Shown: positions 8,108 through 16,194 of the stretch, piece after piece
Layout: each line of letters starts with the position of its first letter
How positions within the stretch are numbered: position 1 is the first letter of the stretch
Source of the DNA: Brachyspira sp. CAG:484
GTDB taxonomy: Bacteria > Cyanobacteriota > Vampirovibrionia > Gastranaerophilales > Gastranaerophilaceae
Reading direction: 5' to 3'
Length of the DNA stretch: 21,042 nucleotides
Assembly (NCBI GenBank): GCA_000431315.1
Contig: HF989716.1
Coordinates: 1-21,042, forward strand
Made by a program: the position numbers and the translations under genes
Notes under the pieces: model-generated
What the model was told of the DNA's origin: nothing
The model's database searches: none
Seen by the model: the letters and a program-made list of their open reading frames with translations, nothing else

Positions 8108-9334
8108 TTAGTCTGACATATAAGAACCAAACAACGGAAGATATAATGCCAACGCAAGAGTTAATACGATAGAACCGATTACAATCAACATTAACGGCTC
8201 AATCATCTTAGTCATTGTATCGATAATATCATCGAGCTTTTTATCAATATATCTTGTTGCTTGAAGTAACATTTCACCCAAACGACCGGACTGTTCACCT
8301 GTTGCAATCATAAATAAAATCATCTTTGGAACAGAACCTGTGGTTCTCAGTGCTACAGACAGGTGCTGACCTTGTTGAACCATACCGGTTGATTTTTCAA
8401 TCTTTTCTTTCAAAGTAAAGTTTGTAAGAGTTAAGTTAGAAAGATACAAGCATTCAACAATCGGAACACCGGCATCGTAAGCAACCTGCATAACGGCTAC
8501 AAAGTTTGCAAAGTTTGAATACTGAATCAAATCTGATAAAAGCGGAACTTTTAGAGTAAATTCATCAATTTTACGTTTACTTGGCTCCCACTTAAATAAG
8601 AAAATGATAGATGCCGTAACCGAACCAAGAATAAACGGTACCAAATACCAGAATTTTTTCAGGAATAAACCTATGTCCATGAGGGTTTGTGTAATCCAAG
8701 GAAGCTCCTTGCCCATACCGTCAAACATATCTTTAAATACCGGGAATACAAACATTAACATAACAAGTACAATGATAACCGCAAGAACAATTACAAACAT
8801 TGGATACATCAATGTACCAATAACTTTGCCGCGGATATTTGCCTGTTTTGTAAGCAATTCCAACAAACGTCCAAGAGTTTTTTCCAATTCACCGGAATCT
8901 TCACCGGCTTTACACAAACCTATATAAATTTGACCGAACTGGTTAGGATATTTGGCAATAGTATCAGCGAAAGTAGCACCTGCCATAATCTGGCGTCTTA
9001 GCTCTTTTGCAACAAGTCTGATTTTCAGTTTAGCTGCGTCATTTTCAATAAACATTAATGACTCAATCATAGGAATACCAGATTGTGCAAGAATTTGAAG
9101 GGTTGAAGTAAATTCCATCTTCTCGGCAAGCCCGAGGGTTTTCATCTGACCGCCTTTTACTGAAACAGCAGCCTCTTTTTTGTTGTCGCTTCCAAGCTTT
9201 TCTTCATAAACCTTTGTTGGTAAAAAGCCTAAACTTCTGACCTTCTCTCGCGCATCGCGTAAATCTTCGGCTTCAACTTTACCTTTTACAATATCTTTAT
9301 TATTTTTTAGTGCTACGTAGTTATAAATTGCCAT
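8108..9334 (-). CDS. pilC: Type II secretion F / PilC family inner-membrane assembly protein
   Basis: A 408-residue protein of normal length for the GspF/PilC family. The N-terminal MAIYNYVALKNNKDIVKGKVEAED segment is typical. Two copies of the T2SSF domain follow (about residues 75-195 and 275-395), with hydrophobic segments near 170-195, 225-245 and 378-402. It sits in the inner membrane as the platform that couples the cytoplasmic ATPase to pilin or pseudopilin assembly. It starts 7 nt after the ATPase stop codon. Its Shine-Dalgarno AGGTGA overlaps that stop (TAG), a sign of translational coupling. Whether the machine is a type IV pilus or a type II secretion system cannot be settled from this gene alone. 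Confidence 0.92.
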   Translation of the reverse strand: MAIYNYVALKNNKDIVKGKVEAEDLRDAREKVRSLGFLPTKVYEEKLGSDNKKEAAVSVKGGQMKTLGLAEKMEFTSTLQILAQSGIPMIESLMFIENDAAKLKIRLVAKELRRQIMAGATFADTIAKYPNQFGQIYIGLCKAGEDSGELEKTLGRLLELLTKQANIRGKVIGTLMYPMFVIVLAVIIVLVMLMFVFPVFKDMFDGMGKELPWITQTLMDIGLFLKKFWYLVPFILGSVTASIIFLFKWEPSKRKIDEFTLKVPLLSDLIQYSNFANFVAVMQVAYDAGVPIVECLYLSNLTLTNFTLKEKIEKSTGMVQQGQHLSVALRTTGSVPKMILFMIATGEQSGRLGEMLLQATRYIDKKLDDIIDTMTKMIEPLMLIVIGSIVLTLALALYLPLFGSYMSD

Positions 9335-9341
9335 GCTTCAC

Positions 9342-11357
9342 CTATTCATTAACAATACCGAGAACTCTGACAAATTCATCAATTGTCGTTTGTCCATTAA
9401 GAATGTGTCCCATACAGGATTGATGGAGAGTTCTCATACCGTTTCTTACGGCGGCTTCCTCAATCTCAATATCATGGGCGCCGTCTGCAACAAGTTTTTT
9501 GATTTCTTTGTTAATTGTCATGATTTCATAAACGCCAAGACGACCTACATACCCTGAAAAACCGCATTTATTACAGCCTTTTGCGCGGTAAATCGGAGTT
9601 TTCATTAGTCTTTGAATTTCTTCTTCATCCGCAGAAATCTTACTTGCTTCTTCATATGTAGGGTAATATTCTTCTTTACAGTCATCACAGAGCTTTCTAA
9701 CAAGACGCTGCGCAATTACGCCGGATAAAGTAGATGCAACAAGGTAATCCTTTGCACCCATTTCAATCATACGAGTAACTGTTGCTGCTGCAGAGTTGGT
9801 GTGAACAGTACTTAGTACAAGGTGACCTGTCAATGCAGCTGAAACTGCAATTTCAAGAGTTTCATAGTCACGAATTTCACCAACCAGAATAATATCAGGG
9901 TCCTGTCTTAATATCGCACGCATACAGGACGCAAATGTAATACCTGCTTTAGCGTTGATTTGAGATTGGTTAATCCCTTCCAGCTTAATTTCTATCGGGT
10001 CCTCAATTGTTGTAATGTTAACATCTTCATCATTCAAACTCTTTAATACAGAGTATAAAGTTGTTGTTTTACCTGAACCGGTAGGACCTGAGGTAAGGAT
10101 AATACCATTCGGACAGCTTACCATATTTTTAATTTTAACAATATCTTCCGGAGTACCGCCGACAAGTTTAATATTTTTATCATCAGCATTCAAACTCACA
10201 GCCGGTGCAAGTACACGAATACAAACCTTCTCTTTTCCTGCTACAGGCAGTGTGTTAATACGGAAGTCATAAGAACCGTTTTTGTACTTAATAGAAAAAG
10301 TACCATCCTGCGGTCTTCTGTGTTCAGCGATATTCATCCTTGAGAGAACCTTAAAACGGGCAATAACTGATGTTTCAACCTTTGATGGTATATCAAGAAC
10401 TTTAGACAGCATACCATCTTTTCTGTAACGCACAATATAGCCGCTCAGCCTTGGTTCAATGTGAATATCGGATACTTTTGTATCAATTGCTGTTGTAATA
10501 ATCTGGTTAACAAACTTTGCAATTGAGCCGCTTGAATCCTGAAGTTCGCTATCAACCATATCTGCCAAAGAGGCTTCCACCTGAAAAGTTTCAGACTCTT
10601 CTTCGATCTGTTTGATAATTTGCTGGGTTTCTTTCTTGCTTTGGCTGAAGAAAGTATTTAAAGCATTCTCAAACTCATAATGAGTCATTAACAACTGCTT
10701 AGGATTCTGACCGGTTAAGTAAATAATTTCCTTTAGAACATCCGGCTTAACAGGAGTAACAACACCAAGCATTAATGTTTTGCCGTCGGAAGAAATCGGT
10801 ATAATTCTGTTATTTTTGATAAAGTCTTCCGGCAAAATATTAATATATTTTGACTGTGCTGCAAGCTGATCTGCGGTTACAACATCAAAACCAGTCTGGA
10901 TATGCAGGATTTCTTTCAGCTGATCCAGAGTAATAAACCCTAGTTTAAATAGCATTGAACCAATAGGGGTTTTATTACGCTTGCTTTCAGCCAGTGCCTG
11001 CAGAAGCTGAACATCAGTAATATATCCTTTTTGGATTAAGAGTTCGCCGAGTTTTGCCTGGACAGATTCCTGTGCATGTGCACTGCCCCCCTGAGCGTTA
11101 TCACCGCCTAAAAGTTCTGCTATGAGTTGAGATAAATCATTACCGGGTACCTGAATGAATTTTATCTGATATGGAAAGTACTGACGTAATTTCCCGTTTA
11201 TAGCATCTTTATCAGAGGAAGCATTGATTGCTACAAAAAGGAATTTATCTTTAACACTAATTGGAACAAATTTATATTGTTCCAACAGTGCTCTGTCAAC
11301 CTTATTGAGTATCTGTTTATTGACACTATTTTTTAATCTGTTTAGTAATTCATTCAT
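9342..11357 (-). CDS. pilB: PilB/GspE-type assembly ATPase
   Basis: A 671-residue hexameric secretion ATPase that powers pilus or pseudopilus extension on the cytoplasmic face of the inner membrane. The N-terminal region (about residues 100-220) contains MshEN-type segments (GELLIQKGYIT, GSMLFKLGFIT). The catalytic domain carries Walker A GPTGSGKTT near residue 421, an Asp-box region TTIEDPIE, Walker B-like ILVGEIRD near 489 and a conserved LSTVHTN. Two CxxC pairs (CDDC near 556, CNKC near 595) form the zinc site characteristic of PilB/GspE extension ATPases. It lies 21 nt after the secretin and 7 nt before the PilC-type gene, in one operon. Its own ribosome-binding site is weak. Confidence 0.93.
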   Translation of the reverse strand: MNELLNRLKNSVNKQILNKVDRALLEQYKFVPISVKDKFLFVAINASSDKDAINGKLRQYFPYQIKFIQVPGNDLSQLIAELLGGDNAQGGSAHAQESVQAKLGELLIQKGYITDVQLLQALAESKRNKTPIGSMLFKLGFITLDQLKEILHIQTGFDVVTADQLAAQSKYINILPEDFIKNNRIIPISSDGKTLMLGVVTPVKPDVLKEIIYLTGQNPKQLLMTHYEFENALNTFFSQSKKETQQIIKQIEEESETFQVEASLADMVDSELQDSSGSIAKFVNQIITTAIDTKVSDIHIEPRLSGYIVRYRKDGMLSKVLDIPSKVETSVIARFKVLSRMNIAEHRRPQDGTFSIKYKNGSYDFRINTLPVAGKEKVCIRVLAPAVSLNADDKNIKLVGGTPEDIVKIKNMVSCPNGIILTSGPTGSGKTTTLYSVLKSLNDEDVNITTIEDPIEIKLEGINQSQINAKAGITFASCMRAILRQDPDIILVGEIRDYETLEIAVSAALTGHLVLSTVHTNSAAATVTRMIEMGAKDYLVASTLSGVIAQRLVRKLCDDCKEEYYPTYEEASKISADEEEIQRLMKTPIYRAKGCNKCGFSGYVGRLGVYEIMTINKEIKKLVADGAHDIEIEEAAVRNGMRTLHQSCMGHILNGQTTIDEFVRVLGIVNE

Positions 11358-11378
11358 TATGATATTATTCTTTACTTC

Positions 11379-13160
11379 TTATAAAGCATCTCTGTTAACA
11401 GTGTTTTCATTTGAATCAGTCAAGATTTTCGGAGTAATCAGGATAACAAGTTCTGATTTTTCTTTTGTAGAAGTTGTACTTCTGAAGAAAGAACCAAGTC
11501 CCGGAATATCACCTAAGAACGGGATTTTATTAATTTTCTTAGATTCATACTCTCTCATCATACCGGCAACTACAAGGGTATCACCGTCTTTGATTCTGAC
11601 ATTTTTCAACTCAAGATTTCTTCTCTGGAGTAAAGTAGCCTGAATATCCTGGATACCTTGTTTTGCAGCTTCTTCATCAGTACTGAGTGTTGAAATCTGT
11701 TCTTTAATAATTGCATAATCAGGTTTCAAATTCAGATATACATAACCATCAGGGCTGATGAAAGGTGTAACTTCGATTTTAATACCATCATCTTCGCCGA
11801 TTTCATAATCTCTCTGGGTGGTAGCATTCAAAGAACCTTGTACAACCTGTGAAGTTACTGTTTTAACGTAATCAGAAGTCATATCTATTGTTGATTGCTG
11901 ACCATTTGTTACAAGAATACGCGGGTTAGAAATGGTTCTTGCTTTACCGTTCTGCAGCAAGTAGTTGATTGTATAAACTAATTTTGCAGAATCACCGCCG
12001 TAATGCTGTGTTGGTCCAGCTACGTAAATAGGATCAAACTTTGTATTGCCTTCAGCATCGGCATTTATACGGAAGTGTTTACTTGTAAAGCTCCATACGT
12101 TAGAGAAGTTTCTTGAACCATCTTCATTTAATTCTATGATTGAAAATTCAAGATAAGCCTGAGGCTGCCTTTTGTCATTCTGTTCAATAAATTCTCTAAT
12201 CATATCAACTTGCTGCTCAGAGCCGCCTATAATATTAACAGTACCAAGCTGTGTATAATAAGCAACAGCTAAACCGCCGAGTCCTACAGGAGCGACTTCG
12301 CCATCACCGCCTTCTTCTGCTGAAACAGAACAAGCCACTGTACCTTCTCCAAGTACAATATCGCTATCGCCACCACCGCTGTCAGCAGCAGCACCTGTCA
12401 TAATACCTGCAGCACCGCCTGTGCTTCCATCGCCTTTAATACCTGAAGTCGGAAGAAGCATGTCACAAATCATTGTAGACATTTCTGCAGGAGTTGTATG
12501 GTTTACCCTGAATACAGTTGTTACAGGTTTTTTATCAAATTGATCAATGATTTTCTGCGCGATTTTTACATCGTTCTGAGAACCGAAAATCAGGATTTCG
12601 TTTGTCGAAGGGTTAGTTGTGGCAATCTCTTTTGTAGAAAGCCCAGGTTTTTTCATACCATATATATTCTTATTCAAGAAATCCGCAATAGCTTTGGCGC
12701 TGACATATTTTACAGGGAGCACTGTCATTGCCTGTTTTGCTATGCTGGTATCATCATCGGTTTTTGTAATAATCAATGTGTTATCTTCAAGAACATAACT
12801 TAAATCCGAAGTTTCCAGAACCATATCAAAAGCTGAATTCAGTGGAATATTAACTAAATCCATTGTAACTTTACCGTCAATATCACCCTTAAATATAATA
12901 TTTAATCCTGCTTTATCAGCAAACATACGCAATACCTGTTTTACATCAGAATCACGAAGACTCAGGCTTATTGGAATGTTTCTTTTTGTAATATTAACTT
13001 CGCCTTTTAAATTAAGCACTGATGGAGCTGAGCCTCTTAAAATAGGCTTATCAGCTGTATAACCCTCAGGGCTGAATGCACTTGAAGCTGTTACTGTATT
13101 TGATAAAGCAAATACTAATAACATCATTGAAGTTGAAAGTTTTTTAATTGTATTTTTCAT
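11379..13160 (-). CDS. pilQ: Secretin (PilQ/GspD family outer-membrane channel)
   Basis: A 593-residue protein with a signal peptide (MKNTIKKLSTSMMLLVFALSNTVTASSA). An N-terminal STN/secretin-TonB-like domain follows (SLRDSDVKQVLRMFADKAGLNI, about 65-130), then N-domain repeats (VLPVKYVSAKAIADFL; VFRVNHTTPAEM). The C-terminal secretin barrel (about 330-585) includes VAGMMREYESKKINKIPFLGDIPGLGSFF and ELVILITPKIL. It forms the ring through which the pilus or secreted substrate crosses the outer membrane. Between the last N-domain and the barrel is a Gly/Ala/Asp-rich, low-complexity insertion (about residues 238-290), probably a flexible loop. AGGAG lies 5 nt before the ATG. It follows the PilP-like lipoprotein by 28 nt, the usual partner order. 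Confidence 0.92.
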   Translation of the reverse strand: MKNTIKKLSTSMMLLVFALSNTVTASSAFSPEGYTADKPILRGSAPSVLNLKGEVNITKRNIPISLSLRDSDVKQVLRMFADKAGLNIIFKGDIDGKVTMDLVNIPLNSAFDMVLETSDLSYVLEDNTLIITKTDDDTSIAKQAMTVLPVKYVSAKAIADFLNKNIYGMKKPGLSTKEIATTNPSTNEILIFGSQNDVKIAQKIIDQFDKKPVTTVFRVNHTTPAEMSTMICDMLLPTSGIKGDGSTGGAAGIMTGAAADSGGGDSDIVLGEGTVACSVSAEEGGDGEVAPVGLGGLAVAYYTQLGTVNIIGGSEQQVDMIREFIEQNDKRQPQAYLEFSIIELNEDGSRNFSNVWSFTSKHFRINADAEGNTKFDPIYVAGPTQHYGGDSAKLVYTINYLLQNGKARTISNPRILVTNGQQSTIDMTSDYVKTVTSQVVQGSLNATTQRDYEIGEDDGIKIEVTPFISPDGYVYLNLKPDYAIIKEQISTLSTDEEAAKQGIQDIQATLLQRRNLELKNVRIKDGDTLVVAGMMREYESKKINKIPFLGDIPGLGSFFRSTTSTKEKSELVILITPKILTDSNENTVNRDAL

Positions 13161-13188
13161 CGCTGCTCCTGCTTATTTTACATTTCAT

Positions 13189-13830
13189 TTATTTCTTTTT
13201 ATTATTTGATGCTCCGCCAAATTTACTTGATAAATTTGAAACGGTATTGTAATTTATAGCATCTTCATCCACAACCTCGCCAACCCCGGCCTTATAAACA
13301 TTAGGACCTAGCTGAACAGTAACAGTTGTAGGACTTATAGCCAAAATTTTGTATCCATTTATAACATCTCCGGATCTAACCAGATAATCAGTATCTTCAA
13401 TATTCAAAATTGCTGACGGATTGTATTTATCGTACATAATACCGGAAATCTTTGTAGCAATAACTCTCTGCGTATATTCATCCGCCTGCGGTGTCACAGG
13501 AGGTTCCATCAAATCAAATTTCAAATTCTCTTTAATCGCAAGAGCTCTGCCTTCTTTAGACGGAAGGAAAGGATTAGCTCTGCCAACACTTTCTAATGTA
13601 ACATCCACCATTTTGTCAGAACCTGTTTCATCAACCACAGTAACAGAGGAATCTTCTCCAATAGCTCCAGGAGTTTCTCCAGGAACTTCCACCTGGGCAT
13701 CAGAATTATCAAGCCCTGTGTCAGCATTGTTTCCGCAGCCTGTAGCATTAAACATCAGCACTACTAAAAACAGTGACAGAAAAAAGATGCTAAATTTTTC
13801 TTTTAATGGCAATCTTTTATTTTTTATCAT
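13189..13830 (-). CDS. PilP-like pilus assembly lipoprotein
   Basis: A 213-residue protein. Its basic start and hydrophobic stretch end in NATGC, a plausible lipobox, with Cys32 as the lipidated residue. A disordered acidic linker follows, then GRANPFLPSKEG near residue 83. The C-terminal domain (about 125-190: ISGIMYDKYNPSAILN..YLVRSGDVINGYKILAISPTTVTV) has the shape of the PilP/GspC homology-region fold that contacts the secretin's N-domains. By family it links the inner-membrane complex to the secretin. It heads the operon, with the secretin 28 nt downstream. PilM, PilN and PilO, usual upstream partners, are absent here. The ribosome-binding site is weak. Confidence 0.7.
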   Translation of the reverse strand: MIKNKRLPLKEKFSIFFLSLFLVVLMFNATGCGNNADTGLDNSDAQVEVPGETPGAIGEDSSVTVVDETGSDKMVDVTLESVGRANPFLPSKEGRALAIKENLKFDLMEPPVTPQADEYTQRVIATKISGIMYDKYNPSAILNIEDTDYLVRSGDVINGYKILAISPTTVTVQLGPNVYKAGVGEVVDEDAINYNTVSNLSSKFGGASNNKKK

Positions 13831-13888
13831 ATCCGTATTCTATTCCACTCTCTCTTATTTTTATGTGTACACCACCGATTACAATTAG

Positions 13889-13920
13889 ATTATATATAAA
13901 TATAACAAATTAAGTATCAA
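13889..13920 (-). promoter_or_regulatory. Candidate promoter for the pilus assembly operon
   Basis: On the minus strand TTGATA (13915-13920) precedes TATATA (13891-13896, 18-nt spacer) and an overlapping TATAAT (13889-13894, 20-nt spacer). It is ~60 nt upstream of the PilP-like gene, in the 209-nt gap 13831-14039, which otherwise shows only AT-rich sequence. Confidence 0.45.
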
Positions 13921-14023
13921 TTATTTAGTGGATTTAATTCATAAACTCTTATAAATTTCCACAATAATTGTATTTTAATATTAGCATATTTAATTCAACA
14001 TGGCAAAAACACTTCTTTTGTTA

Positions 14024-14041
14024 AGTTTTTTTAAAAAAACT
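14024..14041 (-). terminator. A/T-only palindrome at the end of the kinase gene (doubtful terminator)
   Basis: AG-T7-A7-CT is a perfect 18-bp palindrome overlapping the kinase stop codon. It could fold as a weak hairpin next to a U-rich run on the minus strand, but it has almost no G/C pairs. It may equally be chance in AT-rich DNA. Confidence 0.25.
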
Positions 14042-14897
14042 ACTGAAAATTATTAGTTATTGTATGAATATATTCCAAAATCTGTGAAAAATATTCCAGA
14101 TCAGCATTACCATTCAAGACCAAATCAGCAGAATTTCTAAACGGTTTTACATATTTTTCACCGGCACTTGTTATATAATCCCAATGCTTTAATGCGTTTT
14201 CTTCGCTCTGGTTGCGTTCCTTGCAGGCTCTATGTATAAATCTTTCTTTTCTTACAGAATTTTCAGCTTCAACATAAATTTTTACATCAAAAATATCTTT
14301 AACCTGCTCATACATTGTAGCAATACCTTCAACTACAATAATTTTTCTTGAAGTAACGTCCTGGGCATTTGGAACTGATACTCCGGTGCCATTAGGAAGA
14401 TACATAGGAATTTTTACATCACTGCCGTTTGCCAGAATTTCCAAATCCCTCTTCAGCGTGTCGAGCTGAAAACTTGAAGGAGCATCCACGTCATAACCAT
14501 TATCTCTTAAATTATCAAATGAGCCATATTGTTTTATTAATTTTGAAATATCATTAAAATAATTATCGGTACTCAATACAGAAACAGGCATAGACAGTTG
14601 TTCGATAATCTTTTTCAATTCTTTGCAGATTGTAGACTTGCCTGATGCAGATTCTCCGGTAATCCCGATTAACAAGCGTTTATGAGGATTATTTATTAAT
14701 CTTTTGGAAAAGTTTGAAATAAAATTCTCATTTACATTTATAAAAATCGGGGCAGTACAACGCCTGTCATAAGCCAGAATTTGTCTGAACTTTGTTTGAA
14801 GATAAAATACCAGCAATTCTCGTCCGGTGCGTGAGTTAAAATCGGGTTTTAGTATCTTATCATTTGAATTTAATTCTTTATCAATCAATAATTGCAT
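14040..14897 (-). CDS. Uridine kinase-like P-loop kinase
   Basis: A 285-residue protein. After a ~75-residue N-terminal extension it has the Walker A GESASGKST (residues 81-89). LSTDNYFND follows (the DxYY/DNYF region of uridine kinase and phosphoribulokinase), then IIVVEGIATM (Walker B region) and RKERFIHRACKERNQ (lid). This order is typical of the uridine kinase/PRK family, which phosphorylates nucleosides such as uridine or cytidine using a nucleoside triphosphate in the cytoplasm. The N-terminal extension is longer than in standard Udk (~210 residues) and I do not recognise it, so the substrate is uncertain. AGGA is 3 nt before ATG 14897. TTGACT at 14968-14973 is a possible -35, but no well-spaced -10 follows. 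Confidence 0.75.
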   Translation of the reverse strand: MQLLIDKELNSNDKILKPDFNSRTGRELLVFYLQTKFRQILAYDRRCTAPIFINVNENFISNFSKRLINNPHKRLLIGITGESASGKSTICKELKKIIEQLSMPVSVLSTDNYFNDISKLIKQYGSFDNLRDNGYDVDAPSSFQLDTLKRDLEILANGSDVKIPMYLPNGTGVSVPNAQDVTSRKIIVVEGIATMYEQVKDIFDVKIYVEAENSVRKERFIHRACKERNQSEENALKHWDYITSAGEKYVKPFRNSADLVLNGNADLEYFSQILEYIHTITNNFQ

Positions 14898-15011
14898 AAT
14901 TCCTAAATTCCACTTTATAAAAAATAAAGTATGTTAGAAATAATACACAAGAAAAAAAAAAATTGCTAGTCAATGTAAAAAAATAATAAAAATGTAACAT
15001 TTTTAAATAAA

Positions 15012-15040
15012 AAAACACACCTTTAAAAAAGGTGTGTTTT
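15012..15040 (-). terminator. Intrinsic terminator after rplR
   Basis: A perfect 12-bp stem (AAAACACACCTT / AAGGTGTGTTTT) with a 5-nt loop. On the minus strand it is followed by further T's. It lies 20 nt past the rplR stop and ends the ribosomal transcription unit. On the plus strand the stem ends in TTTT, so partly bidirectional action is possible. Confidence 0.9.
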
Positions 15041-15059
15041 CAATGTTTCAGGTTCAATA

Positions 15060-15428
15060 TTAGAACATAAGACCTGCTTCACGAGCAGCATCAGCCAAAG
15101 CCTGAACGCGACCATGGTATAAGAAACCTCCGCGGTCAAATACTACACATTCAACTCCTGCTTTTTTAGCTTTTTCAGCTATAGCAGCACCTACCACTTT
15201 AGCAGCTTCTATATTGCCGCCATGAGGCAGTTTTTCTTTTAAGTCTTTATCAACAGATGATGCAGAAGCAATTGTTACTCTGTTTTCATCATCAATTAAT
15301 TGAGCATAAATATGTTTTGTTGATCTGTAAACAGCCAGTCTAGGGAATTCCTTTGTTCCTGAAATTTTAACTCTGATTGACTGGTGTCTTTTTTGAACCT
15401 GTGGTTTTCTTGCTTTTCTTTTAATCAT
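15060..15428 (-). CDS. rplR: Large-subunit ribosomal protein L18 (uL18)
   Basis: 122 residues, full length for bacterial L18, which binds 5S rRNA. It has the basic N-terminus (MIKRKARKPQVQKRHQSIRVKISG) and characteristic RLAVYRSTKHIYAQLIDD, GGNIEAAKVVG and VVFDRGGFLYHGRVQALADAAREAGL segments. AAAAGGAG lies 8 nt before the ATG. It is the last gene of the unit; the usual next genes (rpsE, rpmD, rplO, secY) are missing and a terminator follows. A 41-nt hairpin sits just before its ribosome-binding site. Confidence 0.97.
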   Translation of the reverse strand: MIKRKARKPQVQKRHQSIRVKISGTKEFPRLAVYRSTKHIYAQLIDDENRVTIASASSVDKDLKEKLPHGGNIEAAKVVGAAIAEKAKKAGVECVVFDRGGFLYHGRVQALADAAREAGLMF

Positions 15429-15446
15429 TTTTAATTTCTCCTTTTA

Positions 15447-15487
15447 CCCGAACCTTCTTGATAACCACTACCAAGGGTTCATACGGG
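15447..15487 (-). promoter_or_regulatory. 41-nt hairpin just upstream of the rplR ribosome-binding site
   Basis: On the minus strand CCC-GTAT-GAACC-CTTG, an 11-nt loop, then CAAG-AA-GGTTC-GGG form nested helices (3, 5 and 4 bp) with one internal loop. The 3' side ends a few bases before AAAAGGAG. It could modulate L18 translation or processing. No known L18 leader is claimed. Confidence 0.45.
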
Positions 15488-15500
15488 CGATTGCTACTTA

Positions 15501-15517
15501 AATAACGGCCGGTTATT
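15501..15517 (-). other. Small hairpin overlapping the rplF stop
   Basis: AATAAC-CGGCC-GTTATT, a 6-bp stem with a 5-nt loop, begins at the rplF stop codon. It has no U-run, so it is not an intrinsic terminator. It may stabilise the 3' end. Confidence 0.35.
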
Positions 15518-16055
15518 ATTTCTTACCAGCTTTACCTGCTTTACGTCTGATGTGTTCGCCTTCATATCTTACACCTTTTCCTTTGTAAACTTCAGGAGGA
15601 CGTTTAGATCTGATATAAGCTGCAACATCACCAACTGTTTGCTTGTTAGCGCCTTTTACTGTAATTTTTGTATTAGCTTCTACAGTAATTGTAATTCCTT
15701 CCGGCGGTTCAACGATTACAGGATGAGAATAGCCTAAAGAAAGGTTAAGATTTTTACCTTCCATATTAGCACGGTAACCAACACCCTGAATTTCTAATTT
15801 CTTTTCAAAAGCGTGTTTTACGCCATGTACAGCGTTTGCAATTAAAGTTCTTGACAAACCATGCAAAGAACGTGCCTGTCTTGAATCATCAACTCTGGTT
15901 ACAATAATATGATTATCTTCAACTTTTACATTGATTTCAGGTCTGATTGCAACAACTTCTGTTCCATTAGGACCTGTAACTGTAACCTGGTGATCTTCCA
16001 CTTTAACATCAACGCCTTGCGGAATTTCGATAGGTAATTTACCAATACGTGACAT
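15516..16055 (-). CDS. rplF: Large-subunit ribosomal protein L6 (uL6)
   Basis: 179 residues from ATG 16055, normal for L6. It starts MSRIGKLPIEIPQGVDV and has the two-domain L6 pattern ending GVRYEGEHIRRKAGKAGKK. The frame is open 20 codons further (to 16115), but AAGGAG sits 8 nt before 16055 and the upstream residues are unlike L6. It is the first gene of a separate transcription unit with rplR: a terminator and its own promoter lie between it and rpsH. It is a structural protein of the 50S subunit near the factor-binding site. Confidence 0.97.
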   Translation of the reverse strand: MSRIGKLPIEIPQGVDVKVEDHQVTVTGPNGTEVVAIRPEINVKVEDNHIIVTRVDDSRQARSLHGLSRTLIANAVHGVKHAFEKKLEIQGVGYRANMEGKNLNLSLGYSHPVIVEPPEGITITVEANTKITVKGANKQTVGDVAAYIRSKRPPEVYKGKGVRYEGEHIRRKAGKAGKK

Positions 16056-16188
16056 TTTAATTTCTCCTTTAATGGTATTAACTAACATCGCCGGAAGCTT
16101 TTTCTTTTTGATCAAGCCCGGGACTAGCTTAAATTGGAATTGCCTTTACTTCGTCCCATCCGGCCGGGTCTTTCTACCAATTACACCC
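16056..16188 (-). promoter_or_regulatory. Structured 5' leader of rplF (~130 nt)
   Basis: Between the predicted transcription start (~16188) and the rplF ATG, the minus strand contains several pairing segments. CTGGGT pairs with ACCCGG, and AATTGG with CCAATT. GGGAC pairs with GTCCC about 40 nt apart, and CCGGCCGG is self-complementary. These G/C-rich blocks stand out from the AT-rich surroundings. The leader could be an autoregulatory ribosomal-protein site, but I do not recognise it as a described class, and several pairings are mutually exclusive. Confidence 0.45.
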
Positions 16189-16194
16189 AGAGTT

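Noticed and set aside
14946..14973. Promoter for the kinase gene (TTGACT with TATTAT)
   Set aside because: The spacer is 22 nt and includes a long T-tract, too far from the usual 16-18 nt to call.
16055..16115. Longer L6 start at 16115
   Set aside because: The 20 extra residues are unlike L6, whereas ATG 16055 has AAGGAG at proper distance and the family start MSRIGKLPI.
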